Under the pieces are notes generated by a model. The model was not told the origin of the DNA and did no database searches. It saw nothing but the letters and a program-made list of their open reading frames with translations. Positions 28,993 through 37,589 of a stretch of DNA of 64,000 nucleotides are shown piece by piece. Within the stretch, counting starts at the first letter, position 1; the number at the start of each line of letters is the position of its first letter. Source of the stretch: Pseudomonas citrullilanati (GTDB taxonomy: Bacteria > Pseudomonadota > Gammaproteobacteria > Pseudomonadales > Pseudomonadaceae); the NCBI RefSeq assembly GCF_030580855.1, contig NZ_JAUQOP010000001.1, forward strand, positions 284,101-348,100. Reading direction: 5' to 3'. Made by a program: the position numbers and the translations under genes.

Positions 28993-29277
28993 TCAGCCGC
29001 GGTATTCACACAGGTAAGCCGTGTCGACGGCCACTTTGAGCTGGAACTTGCTGTTGGCCGGTACGTTGAACTGGCTGCCCGCCTCGAAGGTTTCCCAATC
29101 GTTGCTGTCCGGCAGCTTGACGGTCAGGGCGCCGGAAACGACGTGCATGATTTCCCGCTGGGCCGTGCCGAATTCGTATTCGCCCGGTGCCATGACGCCG
29201 ATGGTCGCAGGGCCTTCGGCAGTGCCAAAAGCGATCGACTTGACGGTGCCGTCGAAGTACTCGTTGACTTTGAACAT
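28993..29277 (-). CDS. ppnP: Pyrimidine/purine nucleoside phosphorylase (DUF1255)
   Basis: A 94-residue cupin-fold enzyme that phosphorolyses several nucleosides. The family signatures [28 protein letters not shown] and [13 protein letters not shown] are present over the full family length (E. coli PpnP, formerly YaiE, has the same size). The start at 29277 is the only plausible ATG. It is monocistronic between the terminator at 28917 and the exonuclease gene upstream. Confidence 0.93.
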   Translation of the reverse strand: MFKVNEYFDGTVKSIAFGTAEGPATIGVMAPGEYEFGTAQREIMHVVSGALTVKLPDSNDWETFEAGSQFNVPANSKFQLKVAVDTAYLCEYRG

Positions 29278-29370
29278 GGGCGATTCCTCGAAAAAGGGGC
29301 TGAAAAAGGCCGGCCAGTATGCACAAGGCGTTGGCGTTCGTCATCTGCCCGGCGGGGTCATGCCTGCGTA

Positions 29371-29913
29371 TCAACCCGGCAGCACCAGGGGCAGCAGACG
29401 CGCCGTGTTGCGCGCATCTTCCAGCGCGCGGTGCTGTTGACCGCAGAATTGCAGGCCAGCCAGCTGCAGTGCGGCATTGAGGCCCAGTGGTCGTTCCAGT
29501 CGCCGGGCCTTGGCGAAGCGCTGCTTGAGGTTCATGTGCGGCAGCTGGCCAAGCACGCTGTGCAGGTGCTGGAGTTGCCACTCCTGGAGCAATTGCTGGC
29601 GGTCATAGTCGCCCCAGCTGACCCAGCCTTCCAGGTTCGAATGATAGGGCGCCAGCCAGCGTTCGAATGCCGGCCAGACCTCGTTCAGCGGCGCGGCGCT
29701 GTCGATGTTGGCCTGGGTGATGTGGGTCAGTTCGCGGCAGAAGGCCGTGAGCAATGGCCGTCTCGCGGGGCGCACGAAGCGCTGGAAATGGTCCACCTCG
29801 CGCCCGTCACGATTCACCAGCGTGGCGCCGATTTCGATAATTTCCATTTCGGTTACCGGCCAGCCACCTTCATCGGTGGTGGCCTCCAGATCAATCACCA
29901 GCCATTGAGGCAT
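29371..29913 (-). CDS. DEDDh 3'-5' exonuclease (ERI-1/KapD-like)
   Basis: A 180-residue exonuclease of the RNase T/DnaQ superfamily. Exo I motif VIDLEATTD supplies the first Asp and Glu, Exo II is SWGDYDRQQL, and Exo III is HRALEDARNTARLL with the DEDDh histidine. The sequence is closest in style to the 3'hExo/ERI-1 group acting on RNA. The start MPQWLVIDLE at 29913 is used because upstream open frame has no protein-like features and overlaps atuF on the same strand. The target RNA or DNA is unknown. Confidence 0.85.
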   Translation of the reverse strand: MPQWLVIDLEATTDEGGWPVTEMEIIEIGATLVNRDGREVDHFQRFVRPARRPLLTAFCRELTHITQANIDSAAPLNEVWPAFERWLAPYHSNLEGWVSWGDYDRQQLLQEWQLQHLHSVLGQLPHMNLKQRFAKARRLERPLGLNAALQLAGLQFCGQQHRALEDARNTARLLPLVLPG

Positions 29914-29975
29914 CGCAGGGTTCCCGGTATCGGCGTGCTGATGGCTTTGAGCGTAGTCAAACCCGGCGAATCCGC

Positions 29976-31946
29976 CTAGTGTCCCGCTTCGACTCGCAAC
30001 AAAACCTGCTGGTGCCTGACCTGTTCGCCGCGCTTGACCTGCACCTGCCTGACCACGCCATCGAGGCCGGCCTTGAGGGGGTGCTCCATTTTCATCGCCT
30101 CCAGCACCATCAACAGTTGGCCCTGGCGGACCACCGTGCCTTCGCTGACCAGCACCTCGACAATCGCGCCGTCCATGGGCGCCTGGAGCAGGCCGTCGCC
30201 AGTGCTGGCGGCGGGGGCGACGGCGGCGCGGGTGCGGTCTTGCAAATGCAGGCCGCCGGGGCGGGTGAACAGCCACAGGTCGCTGCCCTTGAGGCGCCAG
30301 CGATGTTGTTGACGGACGCCGTCCAGCATCAGCGCGGCGCCGGACGGGTCGACGTCGAGCCATTTCAATTCGATCGAGCGTCCGGCGTGGTGGACCTTCA
30401 GCGTCCCGTCGGGTTCGGCCAGCAGGTCCAGCGTCCAGTCGCGTTCGTCCTGGCCGATGCGGTAGCGCAGCGGCGTGCTGGCATTATTGCGCCAGCCACC
30501 CAGGTCGGTGGCGTGCCGAGCGCGGTCGCGTTGATAGAACAGCGCCGTGGCGATGGCGAGTTGTTCGGTCGTGGGCACCTGGGCCTGGAGGGCGGCATGC
30601 TCGGACAGATGCTGCTCGATGAACCCGGTGCCGAAGTCGCCGTCGATGAACCGTGGGTGCGCCAACAATCCCGCGAGCAGCCGCTGGTTGCTCTGCACGC
30701 CCAGCAATACACAATCCTCCACCGCCCGGAGCAATCGGCGCCGGGCTTGCTCGCGGGTGGCGCCGTGGGCGATCAGTTTGCCCAGCATGGGGTCGTAGAA
30801 CGGCGTGATGGCCTGGCCTTCCCGCAGGCCGTGGTCGATGCGCACGCCTTCGCGGGCGGGCGGCTCCCAGCCGATCAATCGACCGGCCTGCGGCAGGAAA
30901 TCCGCCGCCGGGTCTTCGGCGTACAGGCGTACTTCCATGGCGTGCCCGTCCAGGTGCACCTGGTCCTGGCGCAGCGGCAGGGGTCGGCCTGCGGCGACGT
31001 CCAATTGCCAAGCCACCAGGTCCTGGCCGGTGACCAGTTCGGTGACTGGGTGTTCGACCTGCAAGCGCGTGTTCATCTCCAGAAAGTAGAACCGGCCATC
31101 CGCAGCCAACAGGAATTCCACGGTCCCGGCACCGACGTAGTCCACCGCGCGGCCGGCCTTGAGCGCCGCCTCGCCCATGGCCTGGCGCCGTTCGGCGGTC
31201 ATGACCGGGCAGGGCGCCTCCTCGATGATCTTCTGGTGGCGCCGCTGGATCGAACAGTCCCGCTCGCCGAGGTGGATCAGATGCCCGTGATGGTCGCCGA
31301 AAATCTGTACTTCCACGTGGCGCGGGTCGGGCAGGGCCTGTTCGAGAATCAGCTCGTCGTCGCCAAAACCGTGCAGTGCCTCGGAGCGGGCGGTGCGCAA
31401 TTGTTCCGCCAGGTCCTCGGCTCGCCGTACCAGGCGCATACCGCGGCCACCGCCACCGGCGCTGGCCTTGATCATGAGCGGGTAGCCGATGCGCGCAGCT
31501 TCCCGGTGCAGGCTGTCATCGTCCTGGGCGTCGCCTTCGTAGCCGGCGATGCAGGGTACGCCGGCGGCGAGCATGGCGATTTTCGAACGACGCTTGCTGC
31601 CCATCAGCTCGATCGCCTCGGGGCTGGGGCCGATGAACACGATACCGGCCGCCGCGCAGGCCCGGGCGAACCCGGCGTGCTCGGCGAGGAAGCCGTAGCC
31701 GGGGTGGATCGCGTCGGCCCCGGTGCGCCGGGCGGCCTCCAGGATGGCCGCTGGAGCGAGGTAGGACTGTTGGACCGAGGCCGGACCGATCAGCACCGCT
31801 TCATCCGCCAGGCGTACATGCAGCGCATCGGCGTCGGCCTCGCTGAACACCGCGACCGTGCGATAACCCAGGGCCTGGGCGGTGCGTTGGATGCGACAGG
31901 CGATTTCGCCGCGGTTGGCGATGAGGAGCTTGTGGAAGGCAGGCAT
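29976..31946 (-). CDS. atuF: Geranyl-CoA carboxylase biotin-containing alpha subunit, AtuF-like
   Basis: A 656-residue biotin-dependent carboxylase subunit. The biotin carboxylase part (residues 1-450) has IANRGEIACRI, the ATP-grasp motif KASAGGGGRGMRLV and FLEMNTRLQVEHPVTE. A BT-like linker and a C-terminal biotinyl domain with EAMKMEHPL (Lys near 615) follow. With AtuC it should carboxylate geranyl-CoA in acyclic terpene degradation. The LiuD methylcrotonyl-CoA subunit is very similar; atuA, atuC and atuR nearby favour AtuF. In P. aeruginosa atuE precedes this gene; here a REP unit lies there instead. Confidence 0.8.
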   Translation of the reverse strand: MPAFHKLLIANRGEIACRIQRTAQALGYRTVAVFSEADADALHVRLADEAVLIGPASVQQSYLAPAAILEAARRTGADAIHPGYGFLAEHAGFARACAAAGIVFIGPSPEAIELMGSKRRSKIAMLAAGVPCIAGYEGDAQDDDSLHREAARIGYPLMIKASAGGGGRGMRLVRRAEDLAEQLRTARSEALHGFGDDELILEQALPDPRHVEVQIFGDHHGHLIHLGERDCSIQRRHQKIIEEAPCPVMTAERRQAMGEAALKAGRAVDYVGAGTVEFLLAADGRFYFLEMNTRLQVEHPVTELVTGQDLVAWQLDVAAGRPLPLRQDQVHLDGHAMEVRLYAEDPAADFLPQAGRLIGWEPPAREGVRIDHGLREGQAITPFYDPMLGKLIAHGATREQARRRLLRAVEDCVLLGVQSNQRLLAGLLAHPRFIDGDFGTGFIEQHLSEHAALQAQVPTTEQLAIATALFYQRDRARHATDLGGWRNNASTPLRYRIGQDERDWTLDLLAEPDGTLKVHHAGRSIELKWLDVDPSGAALMLDGVRQQHRWRLKGSDLWLFTRPGGLHLQDRTRAAVAPAASTGDGLLQAPMDGAIVEVLVSEGTVVRQGQLLMVLEAMKMEHPLKAGLDGVVRQVQVKRGEQVRHQQVLLRVEAGH

Positions 31947-31980
31947 GGGTCAGGTCCTGGGGGCTGCGGTGTCCGGGGCG

Positions 31981-32009
31981 GCCTCTTCGCGAGCGGGCTC
32001 GCTCCCACC
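31981..32009. repeat. Single REP unit between atuD and atuF
   Basis: GCCTCTTCGCGAGCGGGCTC followed by GCTCCCACC matches one REP arm; the second arm is missing. It lies where atuE is found in P. aeruginosa. Confidence 0.75.
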
Positions 32010-32065
32010 CTGGAGGACTGACACGGCCCCATGTGGGCGCGACGGCGGCTTATCAGGCAAACGGC

Positions 32066-33223
32066 TCACGCCGGCTTCCCCGGCATCGTGCCCATGAGCT
32101 TGCAAATGATGCCCAGCATGATCTCGTCGGCCCCGGCACCGATGGACACCAGCCGTACGTCGCGGTACGCCCGGGCGACCGGGTTGTCCCACATGAAGCC
32201 CATGCCGCCCCAGTATTGCAGGCAGCTGTCGGTGACTTCCCGGGCCAGGCGGCCGGCCTTGAGCTTGGCCATGGACGCCAGGCGGGTCACGTCCTGGCCG
32301 TTGATGTACTGCTCGGTGGCCTGGTAGACCAGCGCCCGCAGGCATTCGATTTCGCTGACCAGTTCCGCCAGGCGGAAGTGGATCACCTGGTTGTCGATCA
32401 GGGCGGTGCCGAAGGTCTTGCGCTCGCGGCAATACTCGACAGTGCTGTCGATGCAGCGCTCCAGGCCCTTGAGCATGTTCGCCGCGCCGAACAGCCGTTC
32501 TTCCTGGAACTGCAGCATCTGCATCATGAAGCCGGCGCCTTCCTGGCCGATTCGATTGCGTTGCGGTACGCGCACGTCATCGAAAAACACCTGGGCGGTT
32601 TCCGAGCTGCGCATGCCGAGTTTGTCCAGCGGCGCGCCGAGGCGGATACCGGGGCTGTGCATGGGCACCATGATCAGCGACTTGTTGCGGTGGGGCTTGT
32701 CGTCGGAGGTGTTGGCCAGCAGGCAGATGAAGTCGGCGCTCGGGGCGTTGGTGATCCACATCTTGCTGCCGTTGATGACATAGTCGTCGCCATCCTTGCG
32801 GGCGGTGGTCTTGAGCCTGGCGACGTCGGAGCCGGCGCCGACCTCGGAAACGCCGATGCAACCCACCTGTTCGCCACGGATGGCCGGGCGCAGGAACTCC
32901 TCGCGCAACGCATCGGAGCCAAAGCGCGCCAGGGCCGGGGTGCACATGTCGGTCTGCACGCCGATGGACATCGGCACCCCGCCGCAATGAATCGTGCCGA
33001 ACGCTTCGGCGGCGACGATCGAATAGCTGTAGTCCAGGCCCATGCCGCCGAACTGCTCGGGCTTGGAAATCCCCAGCAGGCCCAGCTCGCCGGCCTTGCG
33101 GAAGATCTCGTGGATGGGAAACCGCCCGGCTTTCTCCCATTCGTCGACGTAGGGGTTGATGTCGCGTTCGACGAACTGGCAAACGCTACGCCGCAGTGCT
33201 TCGTGTTCCTGGCTGAAGATCAT
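32066..33223 (-). CDS. atuD: Acyl-CoA dehydrogenase, citronellyl-CoA dehydrogenase-like
   Basis: A 385-residue FAD-dependent acyl-CoA dehydrogenase. Family motifs include CIGVSEVGAGSDVARLKTTA, MWITNAPSADF, the FAD-binding QFQEERLFGAANML region and LQYWGGMGFMWDNPVARAYRD near the C-terminus. It would oxidise citronellyl-CoA to geranyl-CoA, the step before carboxylation. It lies between atuC and atuF in the same orientation, as in P. aeruginosa (PA2889). The gap to atuC is 39 bases, so co-transcription is likely. Specificity is inferred from context. Confidence 0.82.
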   Translation of the reverse strand: MIFSQEHEALRRSVCQFVERDINPYVDEWEKAGRFPIHEIFRKAGELGLLGISKPEQFGGMGLDYSYSIVAAEAFGTIHCGGVPMSIGVQTDMCTPALARFGSDALREEFLRPAIRGEQVGCIGVSEVGAGSDVARLKTTARKDGDDYVINGSKMWITNAPSADFICLLANTSDDKPHRNKSLIMVPMHSPGIRLGAPLDKLGMRSSETAQVFFDDVRVPQRNRIGQEGAGFMMQMLQFQEERLFGAANMLKGLERCIDSTVEYCRERKTFGTALIDNQVIHFRLAELVSEIECLRALVYQATEQYINGQDVTRLASMAKLKAGRLAREVTDSCLQYWGGMGFMWDNPVARAYRDVRLVSIGAGADEIMLGIICKLMGTMPGKPA

Positions 33224-33262
33224 TTGTTATTGTTCTCCGTGTTCGCAAGTCCATCACCGGGG

Positions 33263-34879
33263 TCAGAAACGGGCCACGCCGAAACTGTTGGCCTGCAGCG
33301 ACCGCCGCTCGGCCTCGTGGCAGGTATCCAGCAGGTAGCCCAGTAGCGTGCGGGTGTCGCGCGGGTCGATGAGCCCGTCGTCCCACAGGTGGGCGCTGCC
33401 ATAGAGGGCGCTGGACTGGCTGTCGAGTTTCTGCGCGGTGGTCTGTTCGAGCAGGTCCAGCATCGTCGGGTCGGGGCTTACGCCTTGCTTGATCTGCGTG
33501 GCTTCGGTGACGATGCGCAGGACCTTGCCGGCCTGGGCGCCGCCCATCACGGCCGTGCGGCTGTTGGGCCAGGCGAAGATGAACCGCGGGTCCAGCCCAC
33601 GACCGCACATGGCGTAGTTGCCGGCGCCGTAGGAGCCGCCCACCACGACGGTCAGCTTGGGCACCCGGGCATTGGCCACGGCCTGGATCATCTTGGCGCC
33701 ATGCTTGATCACGCCTTGTCGCTCCGACTCGGTACCGACCATGAACCCCGTGGTGTTGTGCAGGAACAGCAGCGGCGTGCGGCTCTGGTCGCACAGCTGG
33801 ATGAACTGCGCGGCCTTGCTGGCGCCCTTGGCGGTGATCGGCCCGTTGTTGCCGATCACGCCGCAGGCATGGCCACGGATGTGCAGATGACCGCACACCG
33901 TTTGCGGGTCGAACGCCTGCTTGAACGCCAGGAACGTCGAGCCGTCGGCGATGCGGGCGATGATTTCCGCCACGTCATAGGGCTTCTTCGGATCGTCGGG
34001 CACCAGCCCCAACAGTTCGTCGGCGCGGTACAACGGATCGCTCCAGGTCCGTTCGGGCGCGGGCGCGAGTTGGGCGTTCCAGGGCAGCAGGCCGATGATC
34101 TCCCGGGCCACGCGGATGCCGTCGGCATCGTCCTGCGCCAGGTACTCGGCGGTGCCGGCCACCTGCGCATGCATCTGCGCACCGCCCAGTTCCTCCTCGG
34201 TGGCGATTTCGCCAGTGGCGGCCTTGAGCAGCGGCGGCCCGGCCAGGAACAACCGCGCCTTGTCGCGCACCACCACCACGTAGTCCGACAGCCCCGGTTG
34301 ATAAGCGCCGCCGGCGGTGGCCGAACCGTGCACCACGGTGATCTGCGGCAGGCCCATGGCCGACATCCGCGCCTGGTTGGCAAAGCAGCGGGCGCCCTCG
34401 ACGAAAATCTGCGCGGCGTAGTTGAGGTTGGCGCCGCCGCTTTCGGCCAGGGTGATGACCGGCAGTTTGTTTTCCATGGCGATCTGTTGCAGGCGCAGGG
34501 TCTTCTGCAAGCCGCTGGGGGAAATGGTCCCGCCCTTGATCGCGCTGTTGTTGACCACCACCAGCACGCGCACGCCGGACACGTGGCCGATCCCGGCGAT
34601 CAGGCCGCCGCCGGCCTGGCTGCCATCCTTGTCGTCATGCAGCTTGTAGCCCGCCAGGCTCGCCAGTTCGAGGAACGGCGCGCCGGGGTCCAGCAGCAGG
34701 TTCAGGCGCTGGCGCGGCAACAGCTGGCCGCGCTTGTCGAAGGTGGCCTGGGCCTGGGCGGCTTTTTCCAGCACCGCCTGTTCGATCGCCCGCAGTTGCT
34801 CGACGCTCGCCAGCATCGCCGCATGATGGCGAGCGAAGTCGGTGCCGTGAGGGTCAAGCCGCGTTTCGATGACCGGCAT
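33263..34879 (-). CDS. atuC: Geranyl-CoA carboxylase beta (carboxyltransferase) subunit
   Basis: A 538-residue carboxyltransferase of the acyl-CoA carboxylase family, forming the enzyme with AtuF. Conserved segments include VVNNSAIKGGTISP, AESGGANLNYAAQIF, HGSATAGGAYQPGLSDY and VVVGGSYGAGNYAMCGRG, the last two forming oxyanion holes. Size agrees with GCC/MCC beta subunits. The start MPVIETRLDP at 34879 is chosen; an open frame continues upstream without similarity and overlaps atuA. It follows atuA by 29 bases, leaving no room for atuB, which is present at this place in P. aeruginosa. Confidence 0.85.
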   Translation of the reverse strand: MPVIETRLDPHGTDFARHHAAMLASVEQLRAIEQAVLEKAAQAQATFDKRGQLLPRQRLNLLLDPGAPFLELASLAGYKLHDDKDGSQAGGGLIAGIGHVSGVRVLVVVNNSAIKGGTISPSGLQKTLRLQQIAMENKLPVITLAESGGANLNYAAQIFVEGARCFANQARMSAMGLPQITVVHGSATAGGAYQPGLSDYVVVVRDKARLFLAGPPLLKAATGEIATEEELGGAQMHAQVAGTAEYLAQDDADGIRVAREIIGLLPWNAQLAPAPERTWSDPLYRADELLGLVPDDPKKPYDVAEIIARIADGSTFLAFKQAFDPQTVCGHLHIRGHACGVIGNNGPITAKGASKAAQFIQLCDQSRTPLLFLHNTTGFMVGTESERQGVIKHGAKMIQAVANARVPKLTVVVGGSYGAGNYAMCGRGLDPRFIFAWPNSRTAVMGGAQAGKVLRIVTEATQIKQGVSPDPTMLDLLEQTTAQKLDSQSSALYGSAHLWDDGLIDPRDTRTLLGYLLDTCHEAERRSLQANSFGVARF

Positions 34880-34908
34880 GGGCCGTCCTCCTCTTCGATG
34901 CGAACACG

Positions 34909-36699
34909 CTAGTCGAGTTGATCGGCGATGGGCTGTGGCACCGGTATCTGGATGTCGAGCAACTGCTGGGCGAATGCCTTGCCTTGGGGGTCGCTGCGCA
35001 GGCTGGCGGCGCCGCCGCCACCGAGGGCGTTTTCCAGCAGGAAATTCAGGCTGTGGGTGCCCGGCAGGTACCAGCGTTCGACGCGGCCCAGCAGCGGGTC
35101 GAGGACGTGGCTCATCCAGTCGACCAACACCTCCGGCGTCAGTGCTTCGGCGATCCACGGCAAATACTCGGGTTCGCGCGCCATTACGCCGATGTTGGCG
35201 TGGTTACCCTTGTCGCCGGAACGCGCCACCGCCAGCTTGACCAGCGGCACGCTGGCATCGGCCCGGCCCTGGGGCTTGGGCACGTCCGCGGCGAGCGGCA
35301 GGTCGCCGGCGTGCAGGGCGTCGAGTGGGGGCAGGGCGCATGGGTGGCGGCGGCCCTGGAACTCAATCTCGAGGGGGCAGCGGGCCTTGTCGGTCAGGAA
35401 CGAGAACAGGCGAATCAACGGCGACACCGTCGGCCTTCCACCGATCATGCCGGTGAGCCCTGGCGCCATGCCGGTGGCGGCCTGGGCGATTTCCCGGGAA
35501 AACAACACCAGCGCCTGTCGGTCCGGGTGTCGAACCGCCAGCTTGAGCACCACTTCGCGGGTGTCCTGGCGCTGGCCATGCTGACCGTAGGTGGCTTCGC
35601 TGCCCAACAGCTCGACGTTCACCTCGCTGTAGGGCGCCCAGCCACGCTGGCTGAACATCTCCGAGGTCTTGGCGATGATCGCCTGGCTGACCCGTTCGGC
35701 CTTCGCCACCGCATCGATGCCGGCGATCAGGCAGGTAGCGGTGCAGCGGTAGCCATCCAGCCAGGTGGCGCAGGCCTTGTATTGATCGCTGGGCGGCAGG
35801 CCCCGGGCGCCGTGGACGCGCACCGCGTGCTTGCCTTGCTGGATCAGCCTGACCTGGCTGAAGTCGCAGATCACGTCCGGCAGCAGGTAGCCTTGCGGGT
35901 CGCCGATCTCGTACAGCAGTTGCTCGCCCACCGTCAGCGGCGTGACCAGCCCGCCGGTGCCGGGCGCCTTGGTGACGATGAACTGGCCGTCGGCGCTGAC
36001 GTCGACGATGGGAAAGCCGATGTGCTCGTAGTCCGGCACCTCGCGCCAGTCAGTGAAGTTGCCCCCCGTGCATTGCGCTGCGCATTCGATGAGGTGGCCC
36101 GCCAGGGCGGCCTGGGCCAGCTTGTCGTAGTCGTGCCAGGCCCAGCCGAACTCATGCACCAGGGCCGCGCTGACCACGGCGCTGTCCACCACCCGCCCGG
36201 TGATCACGATGTCCGCGCCCAGGCGCAGGGCCTCGACGATGCCCGGCGCGCCGAGGTAGGCGTTGCTGGACACGCACGCGAGGGGCAGGGGCTCGCCGCT
36301 GAACATCTCGCGGATGCCCTGGCCGGCGAGTCGATCGGATTGTCCTTGCAGGTCGTCGCCCAGCAGCACGGCGATCTTCAACGGCACGCCCGCCTGGTCG
36401 CACGCCGCTTGCAGCGCCGCGGCACAGGCCAGGGGATTGACCCCGCCGGCATTGCTGATGACGCGGATCCGGTCGCTGTGCAGGCGCGGCAGCAGTGGCG
36501 CGAGCACATCGATGAAGTCCGTGGCGTAGCCTGCCTGGGGATCCTTGAGGCGCGCCCCGGCCAGGATCGACATCGTGACTTCCGCCAGGTAGTCGAACAC
36601 CAGGTAGTCCAGCGCGCCCCCTTCGACCAGTTGCGCGGCGGCGCTGCTGGTGTCGCCCCAGAAGGCGCTGGCGCAACCGATTCGGATCGTTCTTGGCAT
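34909..36699 (-). CDS. atuA: Acyclic terpene utilisation protein AtuA (DUF1446)
   Basis: A 596-residue protein of the AtuA/DUF1446 family, found only with acyclic-terpene and related pathways and of unproven biochemical role. Typical segments are IGCASAFWGDTSSAAAQL at the N-terminus, YLVFDYLAEVTMSI, RVISNAGGVNP and VITGRVVDSAVV. A C-terminal region with KLAVARSGDKGNHANIGV is also characteristic. It is the first gene of the leftward atu operon and is divergent from atuR. Two AtuR-type operators lie just upstream. Confidence 0.9.
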   Translation of the reverse strand: MPRTIRIGCASAFWGDTSSAAAQLVEGGALDYLVFDYLAEVTMSILAGARLKDPQAGYATDFIDVLAPLLPRLHSDRIRVISNAGGVNPLACAAALQAACDQAGVPLKIAVLLGDDLQGQSDRLAGQGIREMFSGEPLPLACVSSNAYLGAPGIVEALRLGADIVITGRVVDSAVVSAALVHEFGWAWHDYDKLAQAALAGHLIECAAQCTGGNFTDWREVPDYEHIGFPIVDVSADGQFIVTKAPGTGGLVTPLTVGEQLLYEIGDPQGYLLPDVICDFSQVRLIQQGKHAVRVHGARGLPPSDQYKACATWLDGYRCTATCLIAGIDAVAKAERVSQAIIAKTSEMFSQRGWAPYSEVNVELLGSEATYGQHGQRQDTREVVLKLAVRHPDRQALVLFSREIAQAATGMAPGLTGMIGGRPTVSPLIRLFSFLTDKARCPLEIEFQGRRHPCALPPLDALHAGDLPLAADVPKPQGRADASVPLVKLAVARSGDKGNHANIGVMAREPEYLPWIAEALTPEVLVDWMSHVLDPLLGRVERWYLPGTHSLNFLLENALGGGGAASLRSDPQGKAFAQQLLDIQIPVPQPIADQLD

Positions 36700-36732
36700 G
36701 GCGCTTTCTCCGGCAAACGTGGTTCGAGACTA

Positions 36733-36748
36733 CCAAGCAAGCGCTTGG
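36733..36748. promoter_or_regulatory. AtuR operator, site 1
   Basis: CCAAGCAAGCGCTTGG contains the palindrome CAAGCGCTTG. It is the exact reverse complement of site 2. In P. aeruginosa AtuR is known to bind two inverted repeats in the atuA-atuR intergenic region. Confidence 0.85.
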
Positions 36749-36775
36749 TCTGTAAACGCCCGCGGGTTCTTCTGC

Positions 36776-36791
36776 CCAAGCGCTTGCTTGG
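36776..36791. promoter_or_regulatory. AtuR operator, site 2
   Basis: CCAAGCGCTTGCTTGG mirrors site 1, with centres 43 bases apart (about four helical turns). Both operators sit between the divergent atuA and atuR starts. Confidence 0.85.
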
Positions 36792-36877
36792 GGGCCTGGG
36801 TCGGCTTAAATTGCCCGCGCGGCGCTGTTGATAGGGACACCGCCGCGCATCGGTTGATCGACTGTAGGAGAGAATGG

Positions 36878-37504
36878 GTGGACGAGCAAAAAGCCCTGGA
36901 CGTGATGCACGCGCTGGTCGACAACGGGCAACTGACCGATCCCCAGAGCGCGCGCGGCAAGCTGCTCCAGAGTGCGGCCCACCTGTTTCGCAACAAGGGT
37001 TTCGAACGCACCACCGTGCGTGACCTGGCCAGCGCCGTGGGGATCCAGTCGGGGAGCATCTTTCACCACTTCAAGAGCAAGGACGAGATCCTGCGGGCGG
37101 TGATGGAAGAAACCGTCCGCTACAACACCGCCTTGATGCGTGCCGCGCTGGCCGAGGCAAGCAGCGTGCGTGAGCGGGTGCTGGCGCTGATCCGCTGCGA
37201 ATTGCAGTCGATCATGGGCGGCACCGGCGAGGCGATGGCCGTGCTGGTCTACGAATGGCGCTCGCTGTCCCAGGACGGCCAACGGCAAGTGCTGGCCCTG
37301 CGGGACATTTATGAGGACTTGTGGCTCGGGGTGCTGGGCCAGGCCAAGGAGGCCGGGTATATTCGCGGTGACGTGGCCATTACCCGGCGTTTCCTCACGG
37401 GTGCATTGTCCTGGACCACCACCTGGTTTCGCGCCGAAGGCAACCTGAGTCTCGATGAGCTGGCCGAACAGGCGCTGATCCTGGTGCTTGAAGAAAAACA
37501 ATAA
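36878..37504 (+). CDS. atuR: TetR-family repressor of acyclic terpene utilisation
   Basis: A 208-residue TetR-type repressor. The N-terminal helix-turn-helix is SAAHLFRNKGFERTTVRDLA followed by VGIQSGSIFHHFKSKDEIL; the C-terminal part is a helical ligand domain. The GTG start at 36878 is chosen because AGGAGA lies six bases upstream; the frame stays open further upstream into the operators. In P. aeruginosa AtuR represses atu genes until terpene intermediates appear. Divergence from atuA and the twin operators agree with this and suggest autoregulation. Confidence 0.88.
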   Translation: MDEQKALDVMHALVDNGQLTDPQSARGKLLQSAAHLFRNKGFERTTVRDLASAVGIQSGSIFHHFKSKDEILRAVMEETVRYNTALMRAALAEASSVRERVLALIRCELQSIMGGTGEAMAVLVYEWRSLSQDGQRQVLALRDIYEDLWLGVLGQAKEAGYIRGDVAITRRFLTGALSWTTTWFRAEGNLSLDELAEQALILVLEEKQ

Positions 37505-37589
37505 TCAGGCGGCGCTTTAAATCGCCGCGTGGCTGGCTAAGCAGCTGAAACCGCCTAGCTTTGATTGTATTGATGGGTACTTTTGGGGA

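Noticed and set aside
37508..37530. Terminator after atuR (GCGGCG and CGCCGC arms)
   Set aside because: Stem of six with no T-tract; not strong enough to annotate as a terminator.
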